47,960 bases of DNA from Bin55 sp964511425 (lineage in GTDB: Bacteria; Pseudomonadota; Gammaproteobacteria; Pseudomonadales; Azotimanducaceae): contig CAZEFI010000011.1 of NCBI GenBank assembly GCA_964511425.1, positions 1 through 47,960 on the forward strand. The letters are read 5' to 3'. The notes under the pieces were generated by a model, which worked only from the letters and a program-made list of their open reading frames with translations, searched no databases and was not told the origin of the DNA. The position numbers and the translations under genes were made by a program. The first letter of the stretch is position 1. Each line of letters starts with the position of its first letter. Below, in pieces: positions 25,828 through 34,083 of this stretch.

Positions 25828-27327
25828 ATGTGTGGTATCGTAGGTATAGTCAGTAGCGATCCTGTTAGCCACGAGCTATACGACGCGTTACTGGTACTCC
25901 AACATCGCGGTCAGGATTCCGCCGGCATTGTCACTGCGCACGATCAACGATGCCATAGCTACAAACAATCCGGTCTGGTCAGCGAAGTGTTTGACGAACA
26001 CCACCTTCAGGGTTTATGTGGTAACATGGGAATTGGTCACGTGCGCTATCCCACAGCAGGATCCAGTAGTTTTCATGAGGCGCAACCACTCTATGTCAAT
26101 TCGCCCTACGGCATTTGTTTAGCACACAATGGTAATTTAACCAATGTCGGTGAGTTACGTGAAAACTATTTTCGAGACATACCGAGGCATATCAACACCT
26201 CTTCAGACTCTGAACTCTTTTTAAACGTACTCGCCAACGAACTAGATGGTTTGCGTCGCGGTGTCGTTCAACCAGAAAACGTCTTCGACGCAGTCACAAA
26301 GTTACATTTAGCCTGTCGCGGAGGCTATGCCGTGGTCGCTTTGATTGTCGGTTCAGGATTGGTTGGAATTCGTGATCCCAGAGGAATTCGACCACTTATT
26401 GTTGGAATTAGACGTGGCGTCACCGATGACTACATCATTGCTAGTGAATCTTCGGTACTTTCGATTCTTGGGTACGAAATCTATCGCGATGTACGACCGG
26501 GCGAAGCGGTTTTTATTGATCGCCAAGGACAACTGCATGCGCAAATGTGTCATCACAACCCGAGTCTGACACCGTGTATTTTCGAGCATGTATATTTGGC
26601 TCGTCCCGATTCGGTAATGGATGACATTTCCGTATATAAAGCGAGACTACGCATGGGAGACAAACTCGCTGATCAAATTTTGCACCGATTCACCGATGGA
26701 AAACACGACATAGACGTTGTCATTCCAATACCTGAAACGAGTCGCACCGCGGCAATTCCCGTGGCTAATCGGTTGAATGTGAAACTGCGTGAGGGATTTG
26801 TGAAGAATCGTTATATCGGACGCACTTTTATCATGCCCGAGCAGAGTTTGCGACGAAAGTCCGTGCGACGAAAGCTCAATGCGATTCAGCTTGAGTTTGA
26901 AGGTAAAAATGTTCTACTGATCGAGGATTCTATCGTTCGAGGCACGACACTCACAGAGTGTGTTCGTCAGGCGCGGAGTGCCGGTGCAAACAAAGTTTAT
27001 GTTGCTTCCGCGGCACCGCCAATTAGATTTCCGAATGTGTTCGGGATCGACCTACCTACAAGTAGCGAGTTTTTAGCAAATAATCGCAACGAAGAACAGA
27101 TTGCGACCCGTATTGGTGCAGATATGCTCGTTTATCAAACGCTTCCCGATTTAATCGCCGCAGCACGCGAGGGGAACTCGAACGTGGATGGGTTTGAGAG
27201 TTCTGTGTTTGACGGAAAATACGACAATCCAGACATTAGTCCAGACTATCTGATGGCACTTTCGAAAATTCGAAGCAACGCGTCGAAGGTTGCAACCGAA
27301 GCAGCACTCGCGTTTCAAAGTCTATAA
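25828..27327 (+). CDS. purF: amidophosphoribosyltransferase
   Basis: First committed step of purine synthesis: PRPP plus glutamine to phosphoribosylamine. 499 aa (E. coli 505). Begins MCGIVGIV, so after Met removal the nucleophile Cys1 of the Ntn glutaminase domain is exposed. The glutaminase loop GIGHVRYPTAG and the PRPP-binding VLLIEDSIVRGTTL near residues 370-383 are intact. Abuts cvpA with no spacer. Confidence 0.97.
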   Translation: MCGIVGIVSSDPVSHELYDALLVLQHRGQDSAGIVTAHDQRCHSYKQSGLVSEVFDEHHLQGLCGNMGIGHVRYPTAGSSSFHEAQPLYVNSPYGICLAHNGNLTNVGELRENYFRDIPRHINTSSDSELFLNVLANELDGLRRGVVQPENVFDAVTKLHLACRGGYAVVALIVGSGLVGIRDPRGIRPLIVGIRRGVTDDYIIASESSVLSILGYEIYRDVRPGEAVFIDRQGQLHAQMCHHNPSLTPCIFEHVYLARPDSVMDDISVYKARLRMGDKLADQILHRFTDGKHDIDVVIPIPETSRTAAIPVANRLNVKLREGFVKNRYIGRTFIMPEQSLRRKSVRRKLNAIQLEFEGKNVLLIEDSIVRGTTLTECVRQARSAGANKVYVASAAPPIRFPNVFGIDLPTSSEFLANNRNEEQIATRIGADMLVYQTLPDLIAAAREGNSNVDGFESSVFDGKYDNPDISPDYLMALSKIRSNASKVATEAALAFQSL

Positions 27328-27384
27328 AGCAATTAATTCTTAAGTAGGACGACAAAGCTGGTAGCACTAAGGGTCGTCGATTTC

Positions 27385-27969
27385 TTGCACGTGAACACCC
27401 CGCTCACTTGGGTTGTACACGCGCAAAACCACCAACAACTACTACTGATCGATCACGCAAACTGCGAACGCAAAGCCGCAAGTTCTGCATTGTCAATGAT
27501 TTATCGCTACGGTACTAGGTCTAATTTCGCCGTACAACTCTCTCGGATAGTTCGAGAGGAAATGCGCCACTTCGAACAGGTTATGAAGCTCATTCAACAA
27601 CTTCAGATTGAATACCAACTTATTAGCCCGAGTAGATATGCCAAAGGACTGCATCAATATGCCAAAGAGAATGATCCTTCAAAGATCGATGATTTAGTGA
27701 TTGCCTCAATCATTGAAGCCAGAAGCTACGAGCGCTTCGAACTATTACAAGAAGCTCTTGAGGGTAAGATTGCCGATTTATATAGCAAATTAAAGGAGTC
27801 GGAACATCGACACTTTTTAACATACCTCGATTTAGCTCAACAGATTGAGAGCGAGACAGAGATTCACAAGCGTGCACAGAAGTTGCTCGAATGTGAGGCG
27901 AAGTTAATCGCTGAGTACGACGATCAGTTTCGATTTCACAGTGGTGATCCCGACCACGGTGCGAGTTGA
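27385..27969 (+). CDS. miaE: tRNA-(ms2io6A37) hydroxylase MiaE
   Basis: Non-haem di-iron enzyme that hydroxylates the isopentenyl group of ms2i6A37 in tRNA. 194 aa from TTG 27385, which has AAGGG at 27369-27373; GTG 27391 is an alternative. The di-iron ligand pattern is complete: E28 in DHANCERKA, E59/H62 in EEMRHFEQ, E111 in EARSYERF, and E140/H143 in ESEHRHF. Convergent with lpxH, 25 nt apart. Its presence implies that MiaA and MiaB are encoded elsewhere. Confidence 0.88.
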   Translation: MHVNTPLTWVVHAQNHQQLLLIDHANCERKAASSALSMIYRYGTRSNFAVQLSRIVREEMRHFEQVMKLIQQLQIEYQLISPSRYAKGLHQYAKENDPSKIDDLVIASIIEARSYERFELLQEALEGKIADLYSKLKESEHRHFLTYLDLAQQIESETEIHKRAQKLLECEAKLIAEYDDQFRFHSGDPDHGAS

Positions 27970-27994
27970 CGGAAGCCATTTGGGAGTTCCCTAA

Positions 27995-28720
27995 TTATGG
28001 GTGAGAGTCAAAACGAACTGGAAAACATTCGAGCTGAATCTGTGGTAACGAATATATTCGCCAACCGCATCGTCCCCAATCTCCAAGTACAAAACGCGTA
28101 AACCCTCGTGCCATTCGATGTTGACCAGGACGATGAGTGTGCCCGTGAATCATTGTCCGACAATCGAACGACTGTAATGCCGCTACGATCGCGTCTTCTG
28201 CTACATCGGTAATGTAATCACTCTTTTCTGCAACCGCTTCTTTGCTTTGCATACGCATTTTCGTTGCGAGCTGTCGACGCTCACTCAAGCTCTTAGCAAG
28301 AAAATCCTGCTGCCAACGTGCGGACCGGAACTTCCTGCGAATGTCCTGATACGCATGGTCGCTCGTACAAAACATATCTCCATGAGAAAGCAGCACTCGC
28401 TCGTGTTGAATTTCGATAACGGTTGGATCATCCAGAATTGTCGCATCTACGTCCGAAGCGAACCGTTCTCCGATTAAAAAATCTCGATTCCCATGCATCA
28501 AAAACATGGGAACGTGAACGGCGTGCGTTCGTAGAACAATTCGCAACTGGTCTGCGAATTCGGAATCGTCGTCGTCTCCAATCCAGGTTTCGACCAAATC
28601 ACCAAGAATATAGATTGAGCATTCTTGGTGCACTGCGTCAGTTAACACTCGACGTAGCGCGAAAAGTTTTTCGGGTGTGGAAGAATCTAAATGAAGATCT
28701 GCAATAAAGAGTCGATTCAC
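27995..28720 (-). CDS. lpxH: UDP-2,3-diacylglucosamine diphosphatase
   Basis: Calcineurin-like phosphoesterase of lipid A synthesis; hydrolyses UDP-2,3-diacylglucosamine to lipid X and UMP at the inner membrane. With GTG 28720 it is 241 aa (E. coli 240). The frame is open further upstream, but homology begins at MNRLFIADLHL. Metal ligands: D8/H10 in ADLH, GDLVETWIGDDD, HGNRDFLIG, LSHGDMF, and HGHTHRPGQH. The start codon overlaps the folD stop by 4 nt and has no Shine-Dalgarno of its own, so translation is probably coupled to folD. This indicates an outer membrane with lipid A. Confidence 0.94.
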   Translation of the reverse strand: MNRLFIADLHLDSSTPEKLFALRRVLTDAVHQECSIYILGDLVETWIGDDDDSEFADQLRIVLRTHAVHVPMFLMHGNRDFLIGERFASDVDATILDDPTVIEIQHERVLLSHGDMFCTSDHAYQDIRRKFRSARWQQDFLAKSLSERRQLATKMRMQSKEAVAEKSDYITDVAEDAIVAALQSFDCRTMIHGHTHRPGQHRMARGFTRFVLGDWGRCGWRIYSLPQIQLECFPVRFDSHP

Positions 28721-29571
28721 TGCAAGGATTGTTCGACTGTAGTGAGTAAATTCTGAAGAATAGATACTCGAGTCATGGGGCCAACGCCTCCCGGAACTGG
28801 CGTCAGCCAAGATGCTACTTCTTTTACTTCTTCATATTCAACATCGCCTTTTAATCGACCGTCCGGTTGAGTTTCAATACCTACATCGATGACAATCGCT
28901 CCGGGTTTAACCCAATCTTGGCGGATCAGTCCTCCAATTCCCGTGGCGGTAACAAGGATGTCCGCCTGTCGAGTGTGGAACGACGTGTCTCTGGAATATT
29001 TGTGGGTGCAGGTGACCGTGCAACCTCGCAATAAAAGCTCTAGACACATCGGGCGGCCAACGTGATTTGAAGCACCGACCACGACAGCGTCAAGCCCTAA
29101 AAGGTCAACACCGGTGTGGTCGAGTAGAGTCATAACTCCTTTCGGAGTACAACAGCGATGCGCCGGTTCGCGTAAAGCCAGTTTTCCCATGTTTAACGGC
29201 GTGATGCCGTCTACATCTTTTATAGGATCAATACGTTCGACTATGCGCGGTGCATAAAACGTTTCGGGTAACGGAAGTTGCAGTAGGATCCCGTGAACCG
29301 TTGGGTTTTCGTTTAAGTTATCTATTGTGTCCGTAAGTTGGCTTTCGGAGATATCAGCGGCAAAATTTTTTATCTCACAACGAATTCCTGCGGCTTCGCA
29401 ATCGCGTTTTTTGAGCTTTACGTACAGTTCCGAAGCGGGATCCTGACCGACCAAAACAACGGTCAATCCGGGCCGCACACCATGTTGTTCGACGATCTGT
29501 TGAACTCTTATGCCAACTTCGTGTCGAATTGATTTAGCAATTGCTAAGCCATTGAGAATGCGTGCGGTCAT
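28717..29571 (-). CDS. folD: bifunctional methylenetetrahydrofolate dehydrogenase/methenyltetrahydrofolate cyclohydrolase
   Basis: Interconverts 5,10-methylene-THF and 10-formyl-THF for purine, formyl-Met and C1 metabolism. 284 aa (E. coli 288). Catalytic Y50/K54 in PASELYVKLKKRDC; GILLQLPLP; NADP-binding VVVGASNHVGRPM; and C-terminal TPVPGGVGPMTRVSIL. ATG 29571. Divergent from the tRNA cluster, 135 nt away. Confidence 0.96.
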   Translation of the reverse strand: MTARILNGLAIAKSIRHEVGIRVQQIVEQHGVRPGLTVVLVGQDPASELYVKLKKRDCEAAGIRCEIKNFAADISESQLTDTIDNLNENPTVHGILLQLPLPETFYAPRIVERIDPIKDVDGITPLNMGKLALREPAHRCCTPKGVMTLLDHTGVDLLGLDAVVVGASNHVGRPMCLELLLRGCTVTCTHKYSRDTSFHTRQADILVTATGIGGLIRQDWVKPGAIVIDVGIETQPDGRLKGDVEYEEVKEVASWLTPVPGGVGPMTRVSILQNLLTTVEQSLQ

Positions 29572-29655
29572 ATAGGGGAGTGCGATTTATGCGTGGAGGG
29601 TTAAATAATTTTGCACACCCAATGCGATGCGCACTGTTGTGAGTCAACATTTGAT

Positions 29656-29684
29656 TTGGGAGATGTCATTAAGTAGCATATAGT
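29656..29684 (+). promoter_or_regulatory. candidate tRNA-Pro/tRNA-Arg promoter
   Basis: TTGGGA (29656-29661), 17-bp spacer, TATAGT (29679-29684). The expected start near 29691 would leave a leader of about 16 nt before tRNA-Pro. Confidence 0.5.
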
Positions 29685-29706
29685 GTTACTTTAACGCTCA
29701 GAATAT

Positions 29707-29783
<77 letters not shown>

Positions 29784-29812
29784 CTTTTTCTAGTCGATAA
29801 GTGTAAGACAAT

Positions 29813-29889
29813 GCGCTCGTAGCTCAACTGGATAGAGCATCGGCCTTCTAAGCCGAGGGTTGAAGGTTCGAGTCCTTCCGGGCGTGCCA
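29813..29889 (+). tRNA. tRNA-Arg (UCU)
   Basis: 77 nt. Acceptor GCGCTCG/CGGGCGT (with two G-U pairs), D-arm GCTC...GAGC, anticodon stem TCGGC/GCCGA with loop CTTCTAA (anticodon TCT), T-stem GAAGG/CCTTC with TTCGAGT, and encoded CCA. Reads AGA/AGG. It lies 29 nt after tRNA-Pro and is probably in the same transcript. Confidence 0.97.
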
Positions 29890-29955
29890 CTTGAACACAC
29901 TGCTCAACCCGGGGGTGTCGGATCCGGTACTAAGATTCATCCGTAAAATTTATTG

Positions 29956-29984
29956 TTAATTTCTTTCGGGCTGGAGCTTACACT
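29956..29984 (+). promoter_or_regulatory. weak candidate promoter for tRNA-His
   Basis: TACACT at 29979-29984, 38 nt before tRNA-His, is a good -10. The -35 is unclear: TTAATT at 17-bp spacing or TTGTTA at 20-bp. The 132-nt distance from tRNA-Arg makes a separate promoter plausible. Confidence 0.3.
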
Positions 29985-30021
29985 CTTCCGTGCATAGACA
30001 CGACCGCAAAGAAAATTCTTT

Positions 30022-30098
30022 GGTGGATGTAGCTCAGTTGGTAGAGCCCCAGATTGTGGATCTGGTTGTCGTGGGTTCAAGCCCCATCATCCACCCCA
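30022..30098 (+). tRNA. tRNA-His (GUG)
   Basis: Cloverleaf with the extra G at -1 (30022) opposite C73, as required in tRNA-His. Acceptor GTGGATG/CATCCAC, anticodon stem CCAGA/TCTGG with loop TTGTGGA (anticodon GTG), T-stem GTGGG/CCCAT, and encoded CCA. Ends 37 nt before the tig start codon. Confidence 0.97.
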
Positions 30099-30124
30099 CT
30101 GATTTAACCTCGCCGCTCTATTTT

Positions 30125-30130
30125 TATAAC
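30125..30130 (+). promoter_or_regulatory. candidate -10 box immediately before tig
   Basis: TATAAC ends 5 nt before ATG 30136, and TTTAAC at 30103-30108 could be a poor -35 (16-bp spacer). Transcription from here would begin at or within a base or two of the ATG, giving a leaderless mRNA. tig shows no Shine-Dalgarno, which fits. Readthrough from the tRNA transcript is the alternative. Confidence 0.25.
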
Positions 30131-30135
30131 ATTTC

Positions 30136-31923
30136 ATGGTGCTCTCTACATCTATAAAGCCACTAAGTTCGCTCGAACGGCGACTCAGGTTTAAACCGGG
30201 TCATGATCAGTTAGAACGTCGGTTTGAGCAGAATGCGGAAAACTTAGCTCATGAAGCACGGTTGCCCGGCTTTCGCCCGGGAAAAGTACCTCGAAGTTTA
30301 ATTCAAGAACGATACCGAGACACCATTTTGGAGAAGGTACACTCTCATGGCGTGCGTGATGCGATGGAATATGCTGAACAGCTCGCCGATTTTGACGTTT
30401 GGAAGATTACTCATGTTGATATTGATAAACCCAAAGATCTAAACGATACAGAATATATCGTTGACTTCATTGAAAGACCTGTCCTCGATTTTTCTCGGTT
30501 GGAATCTTTAGATCTTTGTATTCCAAAAATTGAAATTGACGAAGATTGTGTAAAACGCGGAGCAACTCTCTATCGATTTGATCATGCGATTGGGGTTGAG
30601 TTGGACCGCCCCATTAAACATGGCGATCGAGTGACCCTCGAGATTGAAGACATCGATTCACGATTCGCTGGTGATGTACGAAGTACGTACGCCGAGTGGG
30701 CGCACGACTACGTGGGTCAACACCGATTTGTTATGGAGAAGTGGTTATACGATGCTGACCAACTCGGCTCACTACTACATGATGAACTGTTGAATCGATC
30801 GGTTGGGGATGAGTTTGAAGTTGAGAAAGATGTTCCAAGCGTCCCACCTTCTACAATTCAGAATCAAAAAGACGCTGCTAATGAAGAAGTTAGTTCGGCA
30901 AGAAACAATATAGAGGGAACTGACAATCTTACCACTGCGTCGTCCGAGGAAAACGAGCCGAACGAAAGTGAGTCTCCAATTTCGATATTTTCTTGGCTAG
31001 ACCCTACAAGACTACCTCAAAGGCAATTGCATGTCAAAGTCAAAATTCTCCACGTTGAAGAAATTCCCGCGTCGGCAGTAGCTGAAGAATTTTTCTCTCG
31101 GGATGACGTACCTTATACCAACCTTAAAGAGCTCAATGAGGAGTTAAAGCGGTATACAAGCACGACCGCTCAGCAGGGCACTCGAGATGCACAGATTGCT
31201 CAGATTACAGCACAGATTTGTGCTTTGAATCCTGTAGATTTACCTTATCGGTTATTGGTTGGAGAGCAACACGTTGCTCACGCGGATAAGTCGTGGACTG
31301 AACTAGGTGCCACTTTTTTACCTGACTTTTTTGGAGTGAAACCCTCAATTTTCAACAGAGGCTATTTTCGTATTCTTGAATTTCTCTTCACTACACAGTA
31401 TGCGGAAAACAATGATTTAGAGCCGACTGACGATTTAATAACCGAGTTTACACGGATTGAGTATGAGCGACTGAGCAAACTTGGGCAAGATTCAGAGAGA
31501 GTTTTTGATCCAGAGTATCAAAATCTCGTGCGTCACGACTTGAGGCGGACACGTGTAGTTACCGACATATACGAACGAAATGGTGCACCTGAGGTGTTCG
31601 TCAGTTTTTTCGACTTTTGTTTTCTCAGTCGCTTGGGGTTTTGGACGCTTCCTCCATCCGGTGGCCCGTTTAGCTGGTCCGCTCCTGTGAGTACGGACGA
31701 AATTGAACAAACACTTGAAGTAGAAACCCGTATAAATACCCCTGAATCGGATGTGTCTAAAGATATGCTAGAGTCCTCTGACGAATTAAACACGACAGAG
31801 GAAGCTCACGATTCACCCGCGCGAGGAAACGTGTTTACCAATTGGTTTAAGAAAAAATTTAGAAGCTCGGGTTCTACAAAGAAAGCGAACGATATAGTGA
31901 CGGAGGAACAACCGAAACAATGA
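30136..31923 (+). CDS. tig: trigger factor, strongly enlarged and divergent
   Basis: Ribosome-associated chaperone, identified by the ribosome-docking loop GFRPGKVP (45-52), by the segment SLIQERYRDTILEKV, and by its place before clpP-clpX. 595 aa against 430-450 in most bacteria. Residues 1-150 align with the ribosome-binding domain. The PPIase-like region (about 155-310) keeps its outer strands (HGDRVTLEIEDI ... HVKVKILHVEEIP) but is split by an insertion at about 232-296 rich in Ser, Asn, Glu and Gln. The chaperone arms (about 310-485) include YAENNDLEPTDDLI. After about residue 486 there is a tail of roughly 110 residues with an acidic Ser/Thr-rich stretch and a basic aromatic patch, NVFTNWFKKKF. 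PPIase activity may be lost (inference). No Shine-Dalgarno; overlaps clpP by 4 nt. Confidence 0.85.
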   Translation: MVLSTSIKPLSSLERRLRFKPGHDQLERRFEQNAENLAHEARLPGFRPGKVPRSLIQERYRDTILEKVHSHGVRDAMEYAEQLADFDVWKITHVDIDKPKDLNDTEYIVDFIERPVLDFSRLESLDLCIPKIEIDEDCVKRGATLYRFDHAIGVELDRPIKHGDRVTLEIEDIDSRFAGDVRSTYAEWAHDYVGQHRFVMEKWLYDADQLGSLLHDELLNRSVGDEFEVEKDVPSVPPSTIQNQKDAANEEVSSARNNIEGTDNLTTASSEENEPNESESPISIFSWLDPTRLPQRQLHVKVKILHVEEIPASAVAEEFFSRDDVPYTNLKELNEELKRYTSTTAQQGTRDAQIAQITAQICALNPVDLPYRLLVGEQHVAHADKSWTELGATFLPDFFGVKPSIFNRGYFRILEFLFTTQYAENNDLEPTDDLITEFTRIEYERLSKLGQDSERVFDPEYQNLVRHDLRRTRVVTDIYERNGAPEVFVSFFDFCFLSRLGFWTLPPSGGPFSWSAPVSTDEIEQTLEVETRINTPESDVSKDMLESSDELNTTEEAHDSPARGNVFTNWFKKKFRSSGSTKKANDIVTEEQPKQ

Positions 31924-32537
31924 CTACTGTTCACGGAATGAACTTTGTACCTATGGTACTTGAACAAAGTGCGCGTGGGGAACGTTCTTACGATATCTAT
32001 TCACGTCTACTAAAGGAGCGCATCATATTTTTGTCCGATGTGGTAACCGATGCTGTAGCTAACGTAGTCGTAGCTCAACTTTTGTGGTGTGAGTCAGAAA
32101 ATCCCGAGAAAGACATCCACGTCTATATCAACTCACCGGGCGGAACGGTTTCGGCAGGTCTGTCAATTTATGACACAATGCAATTTATACGGTCAGACGT
32201 CGCGACAACTTGTATTGGGCAGGCCGCGAGTATGGGTGCGTTCCTACTTGCTGCAGGTACCGCAGGAAAACGCTCAGCGTTACCGAATTCCCGTATCATG
32301 TTGCACCAACCAAGTGGAGGTTCCGAAGGTACAGCAACCGACATTGAGATTCAAGTTAAGGAAATTCTCCATTTACGTGAAACACTCAATAGTTTGCTTG
32401 CGCATCACACTGGACAATCCGAGAAGCAAATCGCTACAGATACTGATCGAGATTTTTGGATGTCCCCAGCAGAAGCCAAAAAATATGGTCTGATTGATGT
32501 GATTAGAAACACTCGAGAAACTAAAATAACTCCTTGA
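31920..32537 (+). CDS. clpP: ATP-dependent Clp protease proteolytic subunit
   Basis: Serine protease ring subunit that degrades substrates unfolded by ClpX or ClpA. 205 aa (E. coli 207). Catalytic S104 in GQAASMGAFLL and H129 in MLHQPSGG; the aspartate lies in the DTDRDFWMS region. Ile/Leu-rich N-terminal contacts and NSPGGTVSAG are typical. ATG 31920 overlaps tig. Confidence 0.97.
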   Translation: MTTVHGMNFVPMVLEQSARGERSYDIYSRLLKERIIFLSDVVTDAVANVVVAQLLWCESENPEKDIHVYINSPGGTVSAGLSIYDTMQFIRSDVATTCIGQAASMGAFLLAAGTAGKRSALPNSRIMLHQPSGGSEGTATDIEIQVKEILHLRETLNSLLAHHTGQSEKQIATDTDRDFWMSPAEAKKYGLIDVIRNTRETKITP

Positions 32538-32584
32538 CAAACGCGCAAGCTTATTTTTTTAACAATTTGTTTGCGCGTTCAAGG
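32532..32584. repeat. long imperfect inverted repeat between clpP and clpX
   Basis: CCTTGA plus ACGCGCAA (32532-32548, with CAA bulged) can pair with TTGCGCGT plus TCAAGG (32571-32584), giving 14 pairs around a 22-nt A/T-rich loop that includes a T7 run. The left arm covers the clpP stop codon. It could be a partial terminator, an RNA-processing or stability element, or an operator that overlaps the clpX promoter. Confidence 0.5.
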
Positions 32585-32600
32585 AAAATTGCCCTATACT
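32571..32600 (+). promoter_or_regulatory. candidate clpX promoter
   Basis: TTGCGC (32571-32576), 18-bp spacer, TATACT (32595-32600). The -35 is weak and lies within the right arm of the inverted repeat. It would give an approximately 95-nt leader for clpX. Confidence 0.4.
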
Positions 32601-32702
32601 TATTCCATCGACAATGAAATTCACATTGCCTGTCCTGTTCGAATTATTCCGTTGCATCGCCGACGCACACATGTACAACTGCGCCGCTGAAGGAGATGGT
32701 TA

Positions 32703-33971
32703 ATGGGTAGTGGAATATCGGGGCGAGCTTTCTGCTCTTTTTGCGAGAAAAGTCAGTTCGAAGTGAGAAAACTAATTTCCGGAGGACCATCCGTATTCAT
32801 TTGTAATGAATGTATCGACGTCTGTGTCGAAATGGTCCGGGAGGAATTCAAAGACCCCACCGAACAACCGGGCCGATTGGCTCGTCTACTTCTACCACAC
32901 GAGATTAAAGCTCGACTTGACGAATACGTAATAGGTCAGGAGCATGCCAAACGTGTACTTTCGGTCGCGGTTTACACTCATTTCAAACGAATTCGTTCCA
33001 AGGAGCGGAGCAATGTGGAGATCGCGAAGGCTAACATTCTCTTAATTGGGCCGACCGGGAGTGGTAAGACTCTATTGGCAGAGACGCTAGCTCGGCTAAT
33101 GGATGTACCGTTTTGCATCGCTGATGCGACGACCCTCACCGAAGCCGGTTATGTCGGTGAGGATGTAGAGAATGTCCTTCAGAAACTACTGCAGAAGTGC
33201 GAATACGATGTTGAAAAGGCACAGAATGGCATCGTTTATATTGATGAAATTGACAAAATTTCGCGCAAGTCAGACAACCCTTCCATCACGCGTGACGTGT
33301 CAGGCGAGGGAGTTCAACAGGCACTACTAAAACTGATTGAAGGTACGATGTCTTCAGTCCCACCGCACGGTTCGAGGAAGCATCCACAAGGTGAATACAT
33401 GCATGTCAATACCTCGAACATCTTGTTTATCTGTGGGGGAGCATTCGCAGGACTAGATCGTGTTATTCAAGCACGTACTGATGATAGTGGGATTGGTTTT
33501 GAAGCTACGGTAGCGGGACCAAACAGTGGGGAAAGCATCGATAAGATATTGAAAAAGGTAGAACCGGACGATTTGATTCGTTACGGACTAATTCCAGAAT
33601 TCGTCGGTCGATTACCGGTCGTAGCGACTCTGGATGAACTAGATGAAAGTGCTCTCGTGACCATTCTTACTGAACCGAAAAACGCACTCACAAAACAGTA
33701 TTCGGAGCTCTTTCTTATGGAAGATGTCACGATTGAGTTTCGACAAGATGCGCTCAGTTCGATTGCGCAAAAAGCATTGGAACGTAAAACGGGCGCACGC
33801 GGTCTCCGCTCGATCGTAGAAGAGATACTATTAGATACGATGTACGACATACCTTCGAACAAAGAAGTGGAAAAGGTCGTTGTTGATGCACAGGTTGTAA
33901 ACGGGGAGTGTCCTCCGTTACTAATCTACAAAGACGACGATACCAAAAAACCTCTTTTGGTGAACGGTTAA
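32703..33971 (+). CDS. clpX: ATP-dependent Clp protease ATP-binding subunit ClpX
   Basis: AAA+ unfoldase partner of ClpP. 422 aa (E. coli 424). Zinc-binding domain C11/C14/C34/C37, Walker A GPTGSGKT (116-123), Walker B GIVYIDEIDKI, pore loop GYVGEDVE, and the C-terminal sensor-2 segment TGARGLRSI. Strong ribosome binding site AAGGAGA. Separated from clpP by 165 nt with its own candidate promoter. lon, which commonly follows, is not present. Confidence 0.97.
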   Translation: MGSGISGRAFCSFCEKSQFEVRKLISGGPSVFICNECIDVCVEMVREEFKDPTEQPGRLARLLLPHEIKARLDEYVIGQEHAKRVLSVAVYTHFKRIRSKERSNVEIAKANILLIGPTGSGKTLLAETLARLMDVPFCIADATTLTEAGYVGEDVENVLQKLLQKCEYDVEKAQNGIVYIDEIDKISRKSDNPSITRDVSGEGVQQALLKLIEGTMSSVPPHGSRKHPQGEYMHVNTSNILFICGGAFAGLDRVIQARTDDSGIGFEATVAGPNSGESIDKILKKVEPDDLIRYGLIPEFVGRLPVVATLDELDESALVTILTEPKNALTKQYSELFLMEDVTIEFRQDALSSIAQKALERKTGARGLRSIVEEILLDTMYDIPSNKEVEKVVVDAQVVNGECPPLLIYKDDDTKKPLLVNG

Positions 33972-34011
33972 TGTCTGCACGTTGTTTCTGCCGCAAGGCG
34001 AAACCGGTTAT

Positions 34012-34043
34012 TCTGAGAACCAGTCGTAGCCTGGTTTTCCAGA
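34012..34043 (+). terminator. hairpin between clpX and hup
   Basis: GAGAACCAG (34015-34023) pairs with CTGGTTTTC (34031-34039) around TCGTAGC, with one G-U pair. The stem can be extended by three more pairs past a one-base bulge. A T-rich stretch follows, but not an uninterrupted U-run. It may partially terminate clpX mRNA or protect its 3' end. Confidence 0.4.
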
Positions 34044-34083
34044 TTGTTTATTTTGTCCTTTATTTCATACTCGAGGAAATCAC

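Noticed and set aside
34044..34071. TTGTTT/CATACT as a hup promoter
   Set aside because: The predicted transcription start would fall after the ribosome binding site, just before the ATG.
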